Source: Malus domestica (Eukaryota > Streptophyta > Magnoliopsida > Rosales > Rosaceae). From it: a stretch of DNA of 64,000 bases. Positions 48,051-59,100 of the stretch are shown piece by piece (the stretch's first letter is position 1; the number at the start of each line of letters is the position of its first letter). A program made the translations under genes and the position numbers. A model generated the notes under the pieces. That model ran no database searches. It was not told where the DNA came from and saw only the letters and a list, made by a program, of their open reading frames with translations. The DNA is taken from contig NC_091669.1 of NCBI RefSeq assembly GCF_042453785.1, forward strand, positions 12,102,501 through 12,166,500. Direction: 5' to 3'.

Positions 48051-49326
48051 GAGTAAACTGTCAATTTGCCCCCTAAACTTTCACCTAGCTTTCGATTTCT
48101 CCCCTGAACTTTTCGATTGGAAAATTAAGGACTCAAACTAATTTTTTTAGCCAATTTGCCCCCTACCGTTAGTTTTTCAAACATTTCATCCATATTTCTG
48201 TTAAGTGAGACCATGTGTACAACATGTGAGGGTAGTTAGTCATTTTACTCTTAAAAATGATTAAAAAACTGAAAATAAATTAAAAAAAAAAACTTTCCCT
48301 CTATTTTTTGCCTCTAATTCCTATCCTTAATTTTATTTTTCACTCATTCCTATGCATGAGAAATGACATACGATGTTATTATCTTTAAAAGTATCTAAGT
48401 TGGTCTTTTTCTTGAAGCATGTACTACCATTTTTATTTTCTCTAACAAATTAATAATTTGATAAATGCTCATGGTGTTAAATGTGCAAGAATGCAGTTGA
48501 AATATCCATCATTTGATTCTAGGTTGAGTTGTGCACTTTCTTCTCTTTTATAGTAATTAATTTATTATTTGAAAACATTGTACTTTGAGGAGGCAAGCAA
48601 AGCTTTGTGGAACTGCGTGGGTATGATATACTTTTTTTTTTTGTGTTGGATACTATTGCTAGAAAATTGGAGGAATAGTTAGGATTAGTGCAGTTAGCCG
48701 ATCTTTGGAGTTTTGATGCTAGTGATTGGAGTAGTTTTTTTTTCTTTGACTTATTGTAGTTTTTACTAGATGATGGACATGTTAACTGCTAGAAACTATT
48801 TTTATAACTATTCTAACTCTTCTACTAGTAAAGTCTTAATGTCTCTAAAATGAAGCACAACACGTAACATGCTTATATTAATGCACTGCTTTGGAGACAA
48901 TAACACCATGAACATTTGTCAAATTATTAATTTGTTAAAGAAAATAAAAATGGCAATACATGCTTCAAGAAAAAGACTAACTTAGATACTTTTGAATACC
49001 ATATGTCATTTCTCATGCATAAGAATAAGTGAAGAATAAAATTGAGGATAGGAATTAGAGGGAAAAAATAGAGGGAATGTTTTTTTTTTCTTAAATTTTT
49101 TTTCCAGTTTTTTAATCATTTTTAAGAGTGAAATGACTTAACTACCTTCACATGTTGTGAACATGGTCTCACTTAACATAAATATAGATGGAATGTTTGA
49201 AAAACTAACGGTAGGAGGCAAATTGGCTAAAAAAAATTAGTTTGAGTCCTTAATTTTCCAATCGAAAAGTTCAAGGGGGAATCGAAAACTAGATGAAAGT
49301 TTAAGAGGTAAATCGATAGTTTACTC
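48051..49326. mobile_element. Long-TIR non-autonomous MULE, 1276 bp
   Basis: The inverted arms are about 420 bp each (48051-about 48480 and about 48900-49326), beginning GAGTAAACTGTCAATTTGCC and, reverse-complemented, GAGTAAACTATCGATTTACC. The 9-bp duplication AAATAAATA flanks it (48042-48050 and 49327-49335). The matching point in copy 2 (about 52780) is uninterrupted. No transposase. Confidence 0.85.
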
Positions 49327-49709
49327 AAATAAATAAGGTTCAAAAGCGAGTCTAGATAAATGATAGACTGTCACATCGATCATGCACAATGAATAATGTA
49401 ATATTGGTGAGTAGTGCATTACTTTTGACATATATATCGACCCAACAATTATTGTTTAATTTTGAAGGAGAATCTAAATTCCAATTTCATAAACAAAAGG
49501 ACCTAATACCCTTTTGATAGATGGGAGGGTTTTCTCCTTGTATAGCTCAAAAGTTATCAATATGTGGGACTAATGTTTAACGGATTTAAACTTACTTTTA
49601 ATGACTCAGTGAAATACTTTGTAAGAATACTTTAGTTTTCTCAGTATCAACAATTTGTCCATTCAATGTGTCCAAATTTTTAACGCTTTCTAATAAGCAA
49701 CAAGACGAT

Positions 49710-49815
49710 GAGGACAAGGCCTAGCTGCAGTGGCACTAGGGCCAAGGAAACTCCTACCTCACCCAAGTTCGATTCCCCCCTCCCCTAAATTTAATGCCTG
49801 ATGTCAAAAAAAAAA
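49710..49815 (+). mobile_element. Short tRNA-derived SINE, 106 bp
   Basis: Perfect 18-bp target duplications (49692-49709 and 49816-49833; AATAAGCAACAAGACGAT) flank the element. It has an A-box-like TAGCTGCAGTGGC, a B-box-like GTTCGATTCCC and an A tail. Copy 2 of the segmental duplication (about 53150) lacks it. Confidence 0.85.
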
Positions 49816-51609
49816 AATAAGCAACAAGACGATCCACGTCATGATATAAAGTTTTTCTATCTTGAACAAAATCCCACCTGCATGACATGCCAACAAAAGC
49901 TTACCCTACCATATGCTTTTATACATATTTAAGTCCTAATATTTCTCATTCACATAAATAAGCGCTCTATCGCTGAAGTTATACGATTTAAACCACTAAA
50001 AGCAAGATCATATCTCACGGTTGTTTCCTTCCAGTATGGAGCCACCAGTGCCACGTGTTGAAGAGAGTTGTCCGACCAGTAATTCGTAAGGAACTTTTTC
50101 ACAAAAATATGACCTTACATATTTTAGTAGGATTCGATTTCACAATAATTCTATTTAAAGAGTTGCTCGAGTCAATCAATTCTAAAAAAAAATTCTCGTA
50201 GTTTGAGTTTGAGTTGCACCACCTACAGATAAAGCTGTGAAATCTTTTTTTTTATTATTATTGGAAAAGCTGTGAAATCTTTCATAGCACAACTCTTTAT
50301 GATACATTCATTTATTAAAAATAATCGTTTTTTTAGGGAAAAAATAAGTTGTCCCAGTAAAAACATGAAGGGAAAAAAAAAAAGGAATTCGCATAGAATT
50401 GTTGAATTTTTGCATTATTCGAAGTGAACAAGCAGAAGAGGAGTCGATTGCTGGTATTTTTTATGAAACTCCTTTGTTCAAAGAGATTTACAATATAATC
50501 TAAACTACTAAACAGGAAATTCAAACTTAAGTGAGAGAAAATAAATTGCTTTAATTAACTTGATTAGGTCCGTACGTAGTTTTCAAACTCCAACTCTGTT
50601 AATTATAGTCTATGAGTTTAGAATTTTCTTTTTAAGAGTTGATTCGACACTTGCTAATGAGCAGCATGCTAGCATTCTTGCATCAAAATTCGATTTTTTT
50701 TCCGTAGATAAAGTGGTTTAAAATCTCTCTTTGTCAATAACGAAACTATCTCGAAAAAGACGGATTAGATTGAAACTTATTTAGAGAGGACACAAAAAAG
50801 AAAATCAAATAGGGATAGAAGGAAAACCTAATATAGAGAAAAATTCAAGATTTTGTATTTTTTCATTCTCCAATAATTTGTTTAACTTTACATGATTAGA
50901 AAAGAAAACTACATTCTTGAACGTATATGGAAGTTGATTGGTATGATATTTGTTTGTCAGATATTATAATCTACTTGTATTGTCATTTAGATAATTCAAT
51001 TCGTATTGCCTAACTTACATGAAACAGATTTCTTATCACGTGGTATCTTTTATCCAATACTGTATTATCATGTATAAGTTTTTCTTTACATGATAATATA
51101 TTATGAGACCGAGATGTCACATGACGGTAAAACAGTTTCATGTAATATGAGAGTTTATAGGAATTTCGAATGAACTCAGTGTACAGTAGTTTGTTCCAAG
51201 TGTCAAGAACTCCAGGGAGGCACCAGTGGCTGCAGTCCAGTCTACGGCGGGCTCCATTGCCATGTGTAGATGGGCGGCCGTCTTTCCTCAGCTGTGACAG
51301 CCCTGTCACGTTAAGCAACAGCACTAGCTTCGACATGTCACTAAGAACTTTTTTTCGGTTTTTCCACAATCACATATGTTGGGTGTTTTCTTTTTGGGTA
51401 TGCTTTTACGGGAGGTGGGTTCTATACCTTCCTAATCTTTCTTCCGTTCATTTCCCTTCTATTTGAATGGTTATAGTTTAGCCATGTTAATATCTTATAT
51501 TGATTTTTTTTTATAGAGACAATAAGACAAAAAACAATATGTGAGAGGAAGGGGGGAAGAGGATGAAAATAGGAGGGAAGAGAATCATTCTTCGTTTTTA
51601 CTAGCCAAC

Positions 51610-51812
51610 AGAATCTTCTCCGGATTTTTTTGGTGATAATCTTGGGAATCTGTAAATCGTGTTCATTCATTATACATTATACGGTCAGTTTTTATCAGTT
51701 ACTGTTTGTATTTAATTTTAAATAAAAATATTTAAAATAATTTCTGATTGCATGATGTACAATGAACGGATATAATTCACAGATTTTCAAAATCTTCACA
51801 AAAAGAATCCGG
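51610..51812. mobile_element. MITE, CTCCGGAT family
   Basis: Left TCTCCGGATTTTTTTGGTGA and reverse-complemented right CCGGATTCTTTTTGTGAAG are inverted. The middle resembles the repeat at 3.42-3.70 kb. Confidence 0.5.
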
Positions 51813-51877
51813 CAAGCTACAAGTTTTCATACCAACTTTATTCATAAAATGATGAATGATCATATTTACATCTCTTA

Positions 51878-52760
51878 GGGCACGTTTGTTTGGCCGGCTT
51901 AAGTTTCACTGGACTGGACTACTAAGCTAGAATCAGTAGTCCTGTGTTTGGTGTAAATTGGGATTGTGTTTAATGGGATTAAGCCGGACTCGTGCCGACT
52001 AAATCCTTCGCTAGGTGGGCTTAGCGAGAGCCACCAAAAACGAGGGGATTTGTAGTCCCGCTTCTGTTCTTCTCTTCACCTCATGTTGCTTCGCTTCACC
52101 CCAGGCTTGAACGACAACTTGCGGTCCCTTTCTCTGACTCTCTCTCTCTCCTCCTCCCTCTTCTTCATCTCAGAAGATCTCTAAATCTGCAATTTTGGGT
52201 TTGACGGAAACGAATCCAAGAAATCCAAGCCATCGCCTTCTCTCACTTCCCCGACTCCACAAACCCCGACTCGTTGCTGGACAGCTTGCCAGGCATTGTT
52301 GCAGGCTGGTTCCGCCGCTCCACAGGCTTGCGGCTCCGATTGAATCCACGGACTTGGAAAGCTCTCTCCAGTTGTAATCTTGCACCGAACAAAAACCTGA
52401 AAAACCAAGCTCGATTCTTCGTTTTGCAGAAAAAAATTTGGCAATTAATCGGAAAAAAAGAGGGCAGGAAGGAGAGAGTGGGACGGAGAGAACGAGGGAG
52501 ATAAAGAGGGAGAAAAGGATGAGGCTTCCACAGAGAGAGGGAGAGTTTTATTAGAATAAAAAAAGTAGAATTAATTAATATAATATTATTAGATATGAAT
52601 TAAAAAATATAATATTGTAGTTTGCTATTATCCTTCTTTTTAGTCCGACACTGCACCAAACGTTTCACTAAGTTAGTCCAGCTTAGTCTAGTCTAAGCCA
52701 GTCCAGCTTAGTCCCTGAAGCTAGTCCAGTTTGAGATAGTCCGGTGCAACAAACGCACCC
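51878..52760. mobile_element. PIF/Harbinger-type non-autonomous element, 883 bp
   Basis: Ends GGGCACGTTTGTT and, reverse-complemented, GGGTGCGTTTGTT, flanked by TTA on both sides (51875-51877 and 52761-52763), the usual PIF target duplication. The subterminal regions carry many TAGTCC / AGTCCAG motifs. No transposase; the short GC-rich ORFs at 52170-52504 overlap each other on both strands and are unlike known proteins. Confidence 0.75.
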
Positions 52761-53574
52761 TTAAAATCTTATTTGTTATAAATAAATGAGGTTCAAAAGT
52801 GAGCCTAGGTAAATGATAGACTGTCACATCGTTCATGCACAATGAATAATGTAACAATGGTGAGTAGTGCATTACTTTAGACATGTATATCGACCCGACA
52901 ATTATTGTTTAATATTGAAGAGATTCTAAATTCTATTCCCATAAACAAAAGGACCTAATACCCTTTTGATAGAAGGGAGGGTTTTCTCCTTGTATAGCTC
53001 AAAAGTTATCAATATGTGGGACTAATGCTTAACGGATTTAAACTTACTTCCAATGACTCAGTGAAATACTTTAGAAGAATATTTTGGTTTTCTCAATATC
53101 AACAATTTGTCCATCCAACATGCCCAAGTTTTTTATGCTTTCTGATAAGCAATCCGTGTCATGATATAAAGTTTTTCTATCTTGAACAAAATCCCACCTG
53201 CATGACATGCAAACAAAAGCTTACCCTACCATATGCTTTTATACATATTTAAGTCCTAATATTTCTCATTCACATAAATAAGTGCTCTATCGCTGGTTGT
53301 TTCCTTCCAGTATGGAGCCACCAGTGCCACGTGTTGAAGAGAGTTGTCCGACCAGTAATTCGTAGGGAACTTTTTCACAAAAATGTGACCTTACATATTT
53401 TAGTAGGATTCGATTTCACAATAATTCTATTTAAAAAGTTGCTCAAGTCAATCAATCCTATAAAAAAAATTCTTGTAGTTTGAGTTTGAGTTGCACCACC
53501 TACCGATAAAGTTGTGAAATCTTTTTATTATTATTGGAAAAGCTGTGAAATCTTTCCTAGCACAACTCTTTATG

Positions 53575-53794
53575 GGACTTGGATTTTCTGTCTTTCCATT
53601 TCGGTGTTCTTCTCGTGTCTTTCTATTTGTGTAGTTACGGTTAAGTCACGTCAACATTTTATATTACTATTTCTTTTTATTTTATTATTTTTATAAAAAA
53701 ACAATATAAAATGTTGACGTGGCTTAATCGTGACCACACAAAACATAAGGGTACGGAGAGGGCATCGAAATGGAAGGGCAGACAATCCAAGTCC
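53575..53794. mobile_element. Foldback MITE, 220 bp
   Basis: Arms GGACTTGGATTTTCTGTC and, reverse-complemented, GGACTTGGATTGTCTGCC stay similar for almost half the element, so the whole unit is a hairpin. TCTTTATG flanks both sides. Copy 1 (about 50300) has the uninterrupted site. Confidence 0.8.
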
Positions 53795-54032
53795 TTCTTT
53801 ATGATACATTCATTTATTAAAAATAATCGTTTTTTTAGGGAAACAATAAGTTGTCCCAGTAAAAACATGAAGGAAAAAAAAAAGGAATTCGCATTGAATT
53901 GTTGAATTTTTGCATTGTTCCAGGTGAACAAGCAGAAGAGGAGTCGATTGCTGGTATTTTTTATGAAACTACTTGTTCAAAGAGATTTAGAATATAATCT
54001 AAAGGCCTAATCAGATAAATGGTCTACGTGAT

Positions 54033-54591
54033 TGTGGATGCAAATTTCCGCCTTCTTCTTCTTGGACAAAATTACACCAACAAAACAATTAACACCTTAG
54101 GTCAAGGCCAAGAGCCTCACGCATCCACGATGAATGGGGGGCTTTAGCCGAAGAATCTCCGATGCCAAAGTTAGAATTTAAAGAGAAAAATATTTGGAGA
54201 GTTTTTGGGAGTTTTGCAAGAGTGTAGACCTCCTTTTTTAGAAAAAAAATAGGATCATATATATAGGGAATGGAGGTGGTCGGCCCTTAGAGGTTTTTTT
54301 TGTGAAAATTGGTGATTTAATTGGTGATTAATGGATTCATTAGGAATTAATCCATTAATTAGCCAATTAATCTCCATTTATATGGAATAATTTGTAGGTT
54401 ATGAAGTAATTACCTAAGATGAGGATGGATGAGATAATTTGGAATTGGTTACTTTTTTTGGATACTCTTGGCTTGATTAAAGAATGATTGTCCACTGCTC
54501 GCGCGTAGGACAACCGGTGTGTCTCAGGGGTAACTTTGTCATTTTTCACAAAAAATCCATGTGTCGCCTTGTGATTATTTTTGGCTCCACA
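54033..54591. mobile_element. Solo LTR nested in the Pack-MULE arm
   Basis: 559 bp, TGTGGATGC...GGCTCCACA, with the 5-bp duplication GTGAT on each side (54028-54032 and 54592-54596). Removing it restores the left TIR to match the right TIR. The internal CTCCGATGCCAAAGTTAGAA motif is shared with the fragment at 35.5 kb. Confidence 0.88.
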
Positions 54592-54748
54592 GTGATCATA
54601 AGGTATTCGAAAGATAGTCACCGTGGTAAAAAAATTCGGATTTAAACCCCAGTGGTCTAAATCTTTTAGAATTTATGCTCGAAATTAGAGTTTCTGTCAT
54701 TCATCTGATAGTAGCTTGCAGGTGGGTCTTAAGGTAAGACAAAGATTG

Positions 54749-55222
54749 TCATTTCATCATTTCCATTTCATCCCTTACATACTTAAACACAAGTTTTGCA
54801 CCCAATTGCCCATTAGCTTCCACACCATTGTCACAGATAATTGAGTGAACCCTTTTTCCGTCTTGGAGCAACATCATTCCAGCACAAAGCTCCATAACGG
54901 AGCAGTAAGCCTCCAAGTCAAGCTCGGATTTTTGAGCCCCCGACACCATTTCCATGGCGGATTTCAGATTACCCATTTCGCAGTACTTGTTAATCTTGGC
55001 ATTCTTGTCTGCAACTCCGGTGATGGCGGGTGCGGCGAGAGAGTCGGAGACGTGAAACTGGGCACGAGAAAGGCCCGAATTTGGAGATAACATAGGGGTT
55101 TTTGAAGAGAGTTTGAGGAAGATGTAACCATTTGAGGGTCTGAAAGATTTTGATTTGTTTTCGTGGTGAGGAAGAGGAGATATCGACAACAAGTTTTGCG
55201 GTGTGGTTGTGGCCGTCATCAT
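54749..55222 (-). pseudogene. Captured 5' end of a DOT4-like PPR gene, chimeric 157-codon ORF
   Basis: The ORF begins MMTATTTPQNLLSISPLP, a plausible organellar targeting sequence. It then shows AKINKYCEMGNLKSAMEMV, YCSVMELCAG, LLQDGKRVHSIICDNG and GAKLVFKYV, which matches the region just before and in the first PPR motifs of DOT4 (At4g18750)-type chloroplast editing factors. The full-length protein is over 850 residues; here the host part stops after KYV. The last eight residues (RDEMEMMK) and the stop are encoded by the MULE terminal repeat, so the protein would be a host-transposon chimera. It could not act as an editing factor because nearly all PPRs and the E/DYW domains are missing. Confidence 0.8.
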
Positions 55223-56129
55223 TGTTCTGAAAGGAGATCAATGAAAGGGATGAAATGGAAATGATGAAATGACCATCTTAGTCTTGTCCGTGAGACCCAC
55301 CTGCAAGCTATTAACGGAGGAATGACAGAAGTTCTAATTTCAAGTATAAATCCTAACAGACTTAGACCACGGGGTTTAAATCCGAATTTTTTTACCACAT
55401 GGGCTATCTTTCGAATTCCTTATGACCACGGAGACCATTTATCCGATTAGGCCTAATCTAAACTACTAAACAGGAAATTCAAACTTAAGTGAGAAAATAA
55501 ATTGCTTTAATTTACTTGGTTAGGTCCGTCGTAGTTTTCAAACTTTGACTCTGTTAATTATACTCTATGAGTTTAGAATTTTCTTTTTAAGAGTTGATTC
55601 GACACTTGCTAATGAGTAGCATGCTAGCCTTCTTGCATCAAAATTTGATTGTTTCTCCGTAGATTCGAGTGGTTTAAAATCGCTCTTTGTCAATGATGAA
55701 ACTATCTCGAAAAAGACGGATTAGACTGAAACTTATTTAGAGAGGACACAAAAGAGACAAAATCAAATAGGGAAAGAAGGAAAACCTAACATCAAGGAAC
55801 AAAATTGGATAAAGAGGAGTCATTTTGTGAAAAGCTATAGCAAAAGTGAAAAACAAGGGGTTACAGCTGAATGCTCATGCTGTTGAAGAGAATCAAACTG
55901 CTCTGTTATACAAAGCTGAACAAGTTTCCAAACTTTTGATGCTCTGGGAGATCACATGGATTTTCCATTACATGATCAAGAACAAAAAATAAAACAAATT
56001 GAACGGATCACATGGCTTGATGATTCGTGGAAGAGTAGCTTCCTGTATATCTCCTACCGCCTTTTTGCACGAAGAATCGCAGATACTACGTAGACTGTAA
56101 CATGCTATGCCGCCACTCCAATGGTTAGT

Positions 56130-59100
56130 TTAATTACCATCTGCAACGAATCCCAAAAACAGATATTTGAGAACAAATATGTTAACTGAATATCGAGTCA
56201 ATAATGTAACTGATGTGTTAGTGATTCAGTTTCGACAACAACTAGGAAACGCAGATACAGTAACAGAAAAAGCACTCGGCATGTCTTTTAGCCGTGTACT
56301 TTCACATATACGATATCGCTTGTGTGTGCTACATATTCAGGAAAGAACTAATATGATAAAAAGGGTGCAAGGCTTGATTTGACACAATCGAAACTTGATG
56401 GATCGTGTGCACGATGTGTTAGTTTCCATCAATTGTGGCTTCAACTGTGTGCCAGAAATTAGGGGCACGTCACAAACTAAACCAATTGAAAAGAGATCCT
56501 TATGTTTGTTTAGGCCCGTAATGCCCTTGCATATGAAGATGACTTTTCACGGGTAACAACACTTGCGAAAATGTATAACTCAGTAAGTTTCTTGTGGCTC
56601 ACCTTCTGAAGGATCGACGTGCACAAAAAAACTGGCTGCAACTATGAGATAGCACAGAATAAGCATCAAGCCTTTAAAATAGTTTGACGTCCCATCCTAC
56701 AAAGATAAAGGCAATGAATCTCACATCGAGCAAAATTGAATGTAAACAAAAAACAGCAACTAAGGAACACTTTGTCATATCGTACAATTGAACAGAAACA
56801 AAATAAAAGGCATGAAAGAAAGAAAGCATAATTCATCTCGGATTATGTAATAGGAAGACTCGACAGGGACCAAATAAGTTCATGGTTAAACTTAGAGAAA
56901 CTCTTAACGGTTAAAAGGAAGACAAACAAGGAAATGATCACAAACCTGCAACATAAATGCCACGACTAACACTGTAATAAAAAGTGTGGCAGTTTCGAAC
57001 AGTTGAAAATTCAAGTCCATTGGCAGTCCCATGATCCACCCCACAACTACGCAGAAGGGTATCTACAATTGTCAAGAACACAAATTATTAGCCTATTTTC
57101 CGTTCTGAAATGTAATCAACTCAAGAGAAACTATAACAAGCAAGTCCAACAGAGGTTTGTGACGGTTCATAGACATTCTATCATATGCCAAAATTCTGTA
57201 GAGAGAACTCATTAGCTAGCTATTCAAGTCCTTACCACAAACATGGATATTTGTGTAGATGATCCAATTGCAACTCCAAGTGTGATATCCTGTGGAAAGA
57301 TTAATTCCGTCAATAAAATAAACGGAATCTATAAATTGAGGTTTACAAATCTTGGATTCAAAGCACTCACAAGCTTGTCCTTCATGGCAAACATGATAGC
57401 ACTTGCATGCTCTGCAGCATTTCCTACAATTGGTAGTAGTATAACACTGATAAATGCCACAGGCATGTTGAATGAGTCAGATGCTCCCTGGAGAAACAGT
57501 AAATACAGTAACTTATCAAATAGTTACACAAAACCGAGGCCAAATTACCAGTAAAACAAGAATGAAAAATGTGTGTACAATCACACATAGAAAATGAAAG
57601 TGCAAAAGGTCAGCACAATAGCAGCTCAGAAACTATGCACCCGGAGCACAGTGGACTAGTATATGAATCAACTGTTACCTGGATAGCATCAACAAGGTAT
57701 CCAGACAAAACGGACACCCAGACGGTTAAAACAGCAAGCCAGCCAATTGCTTCCCAATGAGTTATCTCGGGAGCCTCTTCTTCATCGGATTCATCTTCAT
57801 CCCTGATTCCTTCCTGAAACAGTTTCCAAAGAGAAATTAAACAACTGAATGGATATTTTCAATAGAAAGCTGAAGGAACTAGTAAACGCTGTTCTTTATG
57901 GAAAATAAAATCATAATAAAATTGATAAGAAGATAATTCCCTTAAATATGAAATTTTTTCATATAAAAAACCGAAGCTCATTCAAGATTTAAAAAATGCA
58001 AAAAACTCATCATTTTGATAAACTTCAGCAACTAACACAGCAATGCACAATGTTCAAAATAGAAAAACAATGACATTCTAGATCCTTTGAAAAACTTAAG
58101 CAAACTTGACTGACCTCCTCAATGGGATTATAAAGATTACGATGACTTCTAAGTTGAAAGAAGAGGTAACTTGCATATGCCACTAGCATTACACAGCTGC
58201 TAAATCTTGAAAGAGACAACTCTGACTTCCCAAAGTGGATCTCTGAGTGCGTAAAATGAAGCACAGCTGGAAACATTAACCCCATGACAGCCATCAACAG
58301 CAATCCGGAATTCACAAGGGCGGCAGACTGTTGCAAAAGTAGCCACATTCGGATGTAAATGTCATGACATCAAGATGAACAGCGTCAAAGAGCTCACAGA
58401 GCAGAAAATTTCAGGGTCCAAGGCTTAATAAAATTTGAAGATCTACCTTGTTGAAAACCTGAATTTTTTGGTAATGAATGATTCCACCAGTGAAGAAGGC
58501 ACATCCGAGCACTAAGAGCATGTTAGACAAGATTGATCCCAATAAAGACTGCTGAACAACCCTTATCATTCCGTTCTTTAATGCATATATTGATATAATC
58601 ATTTCCGTTGCATTTCCAAATGTGGCATTTAACAGACCCCCAACTGCAATCCAACAACTAGCTCACTTGAGAAAAAACCAAAAAAAGATGCACAAAGGAA
58701 TAAGATTTTTTGAATCAGTGATTCAGTAAGTAGGTTACCAAAGCTCCTACTTTGAAAACAAGAGGAACTACCTATTCCCTTTCATAACCAACGAAAAGAA
58801 GTGTATCAAGTGACACTACAGAGAACAGGTTACCGGCACTGGGAATCTGTGATAATTTATTAAGATTATCTGAATCACTATTTATAACAACTAAAACATC
58901 TTTCAGGATGTCCAGTAAACACTCTAGTAAGCTGACGTTATAATCGATTAATGGCACAAAAACATCATTAGAGTAATTGATATGATCAAAGTCCCGTAGA
59001 AAAACAGTTTACTTCGTACAAGCCATTCAACCAGACACATGACCATAGAGACTAACTAGTAAACAGGTAGGAATAGAGAAGCAAATGATGCTGTTACAAC

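Larger units (their letters stand above)
47335..50831. repeat. Tandem segmental duplication, copy 1
   Basis: Starts TATAGAGAAAAATTCAAG, as does copy 2 at 50832, and ends with the GGAAAACCTAA also found at the end of copy 2. The alignable blocks are 47335-47780, about 48025-48050 and 49327-50831. The copy-specific insertions are a 1276-bp MULE and a 106-bp SINE; 47790-48030 resembles LTR-retrotransposon debris. Confidence 0.88.
54004..55453. mobile_element. Pack-MULE carrying a PPR gene fragment
   Basis: Termini GGCCTAATC...GATTAGGCC; 9-bp target duplication TAATCTAAA (53995-54003 and 55454-55462); empty site in copy 1 near 50500. TIRs are about 209 bp: right arm 55245-55453, left arm 54004-54032 plus 54597-54776, interrupted by a solo LTR. 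The interior (about 54777-55244) is host-derived coding sequence. No transposase, so it depends on an autonomous MULE. Confidence 0.9.
50832..55789. repeat. Tandem segmental duplication, copy 2
   Basis: Second copy in the same orientation directly after copy 1. Similarity is high by eye (for example 50832-51240 against 47335-47740, and 52790-53560 against 49330-50290). It carries a MITE relic, a PIF-type element, a foldback element and a Pack-MULE that copy 1 lacks. Confidence 0.88.
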
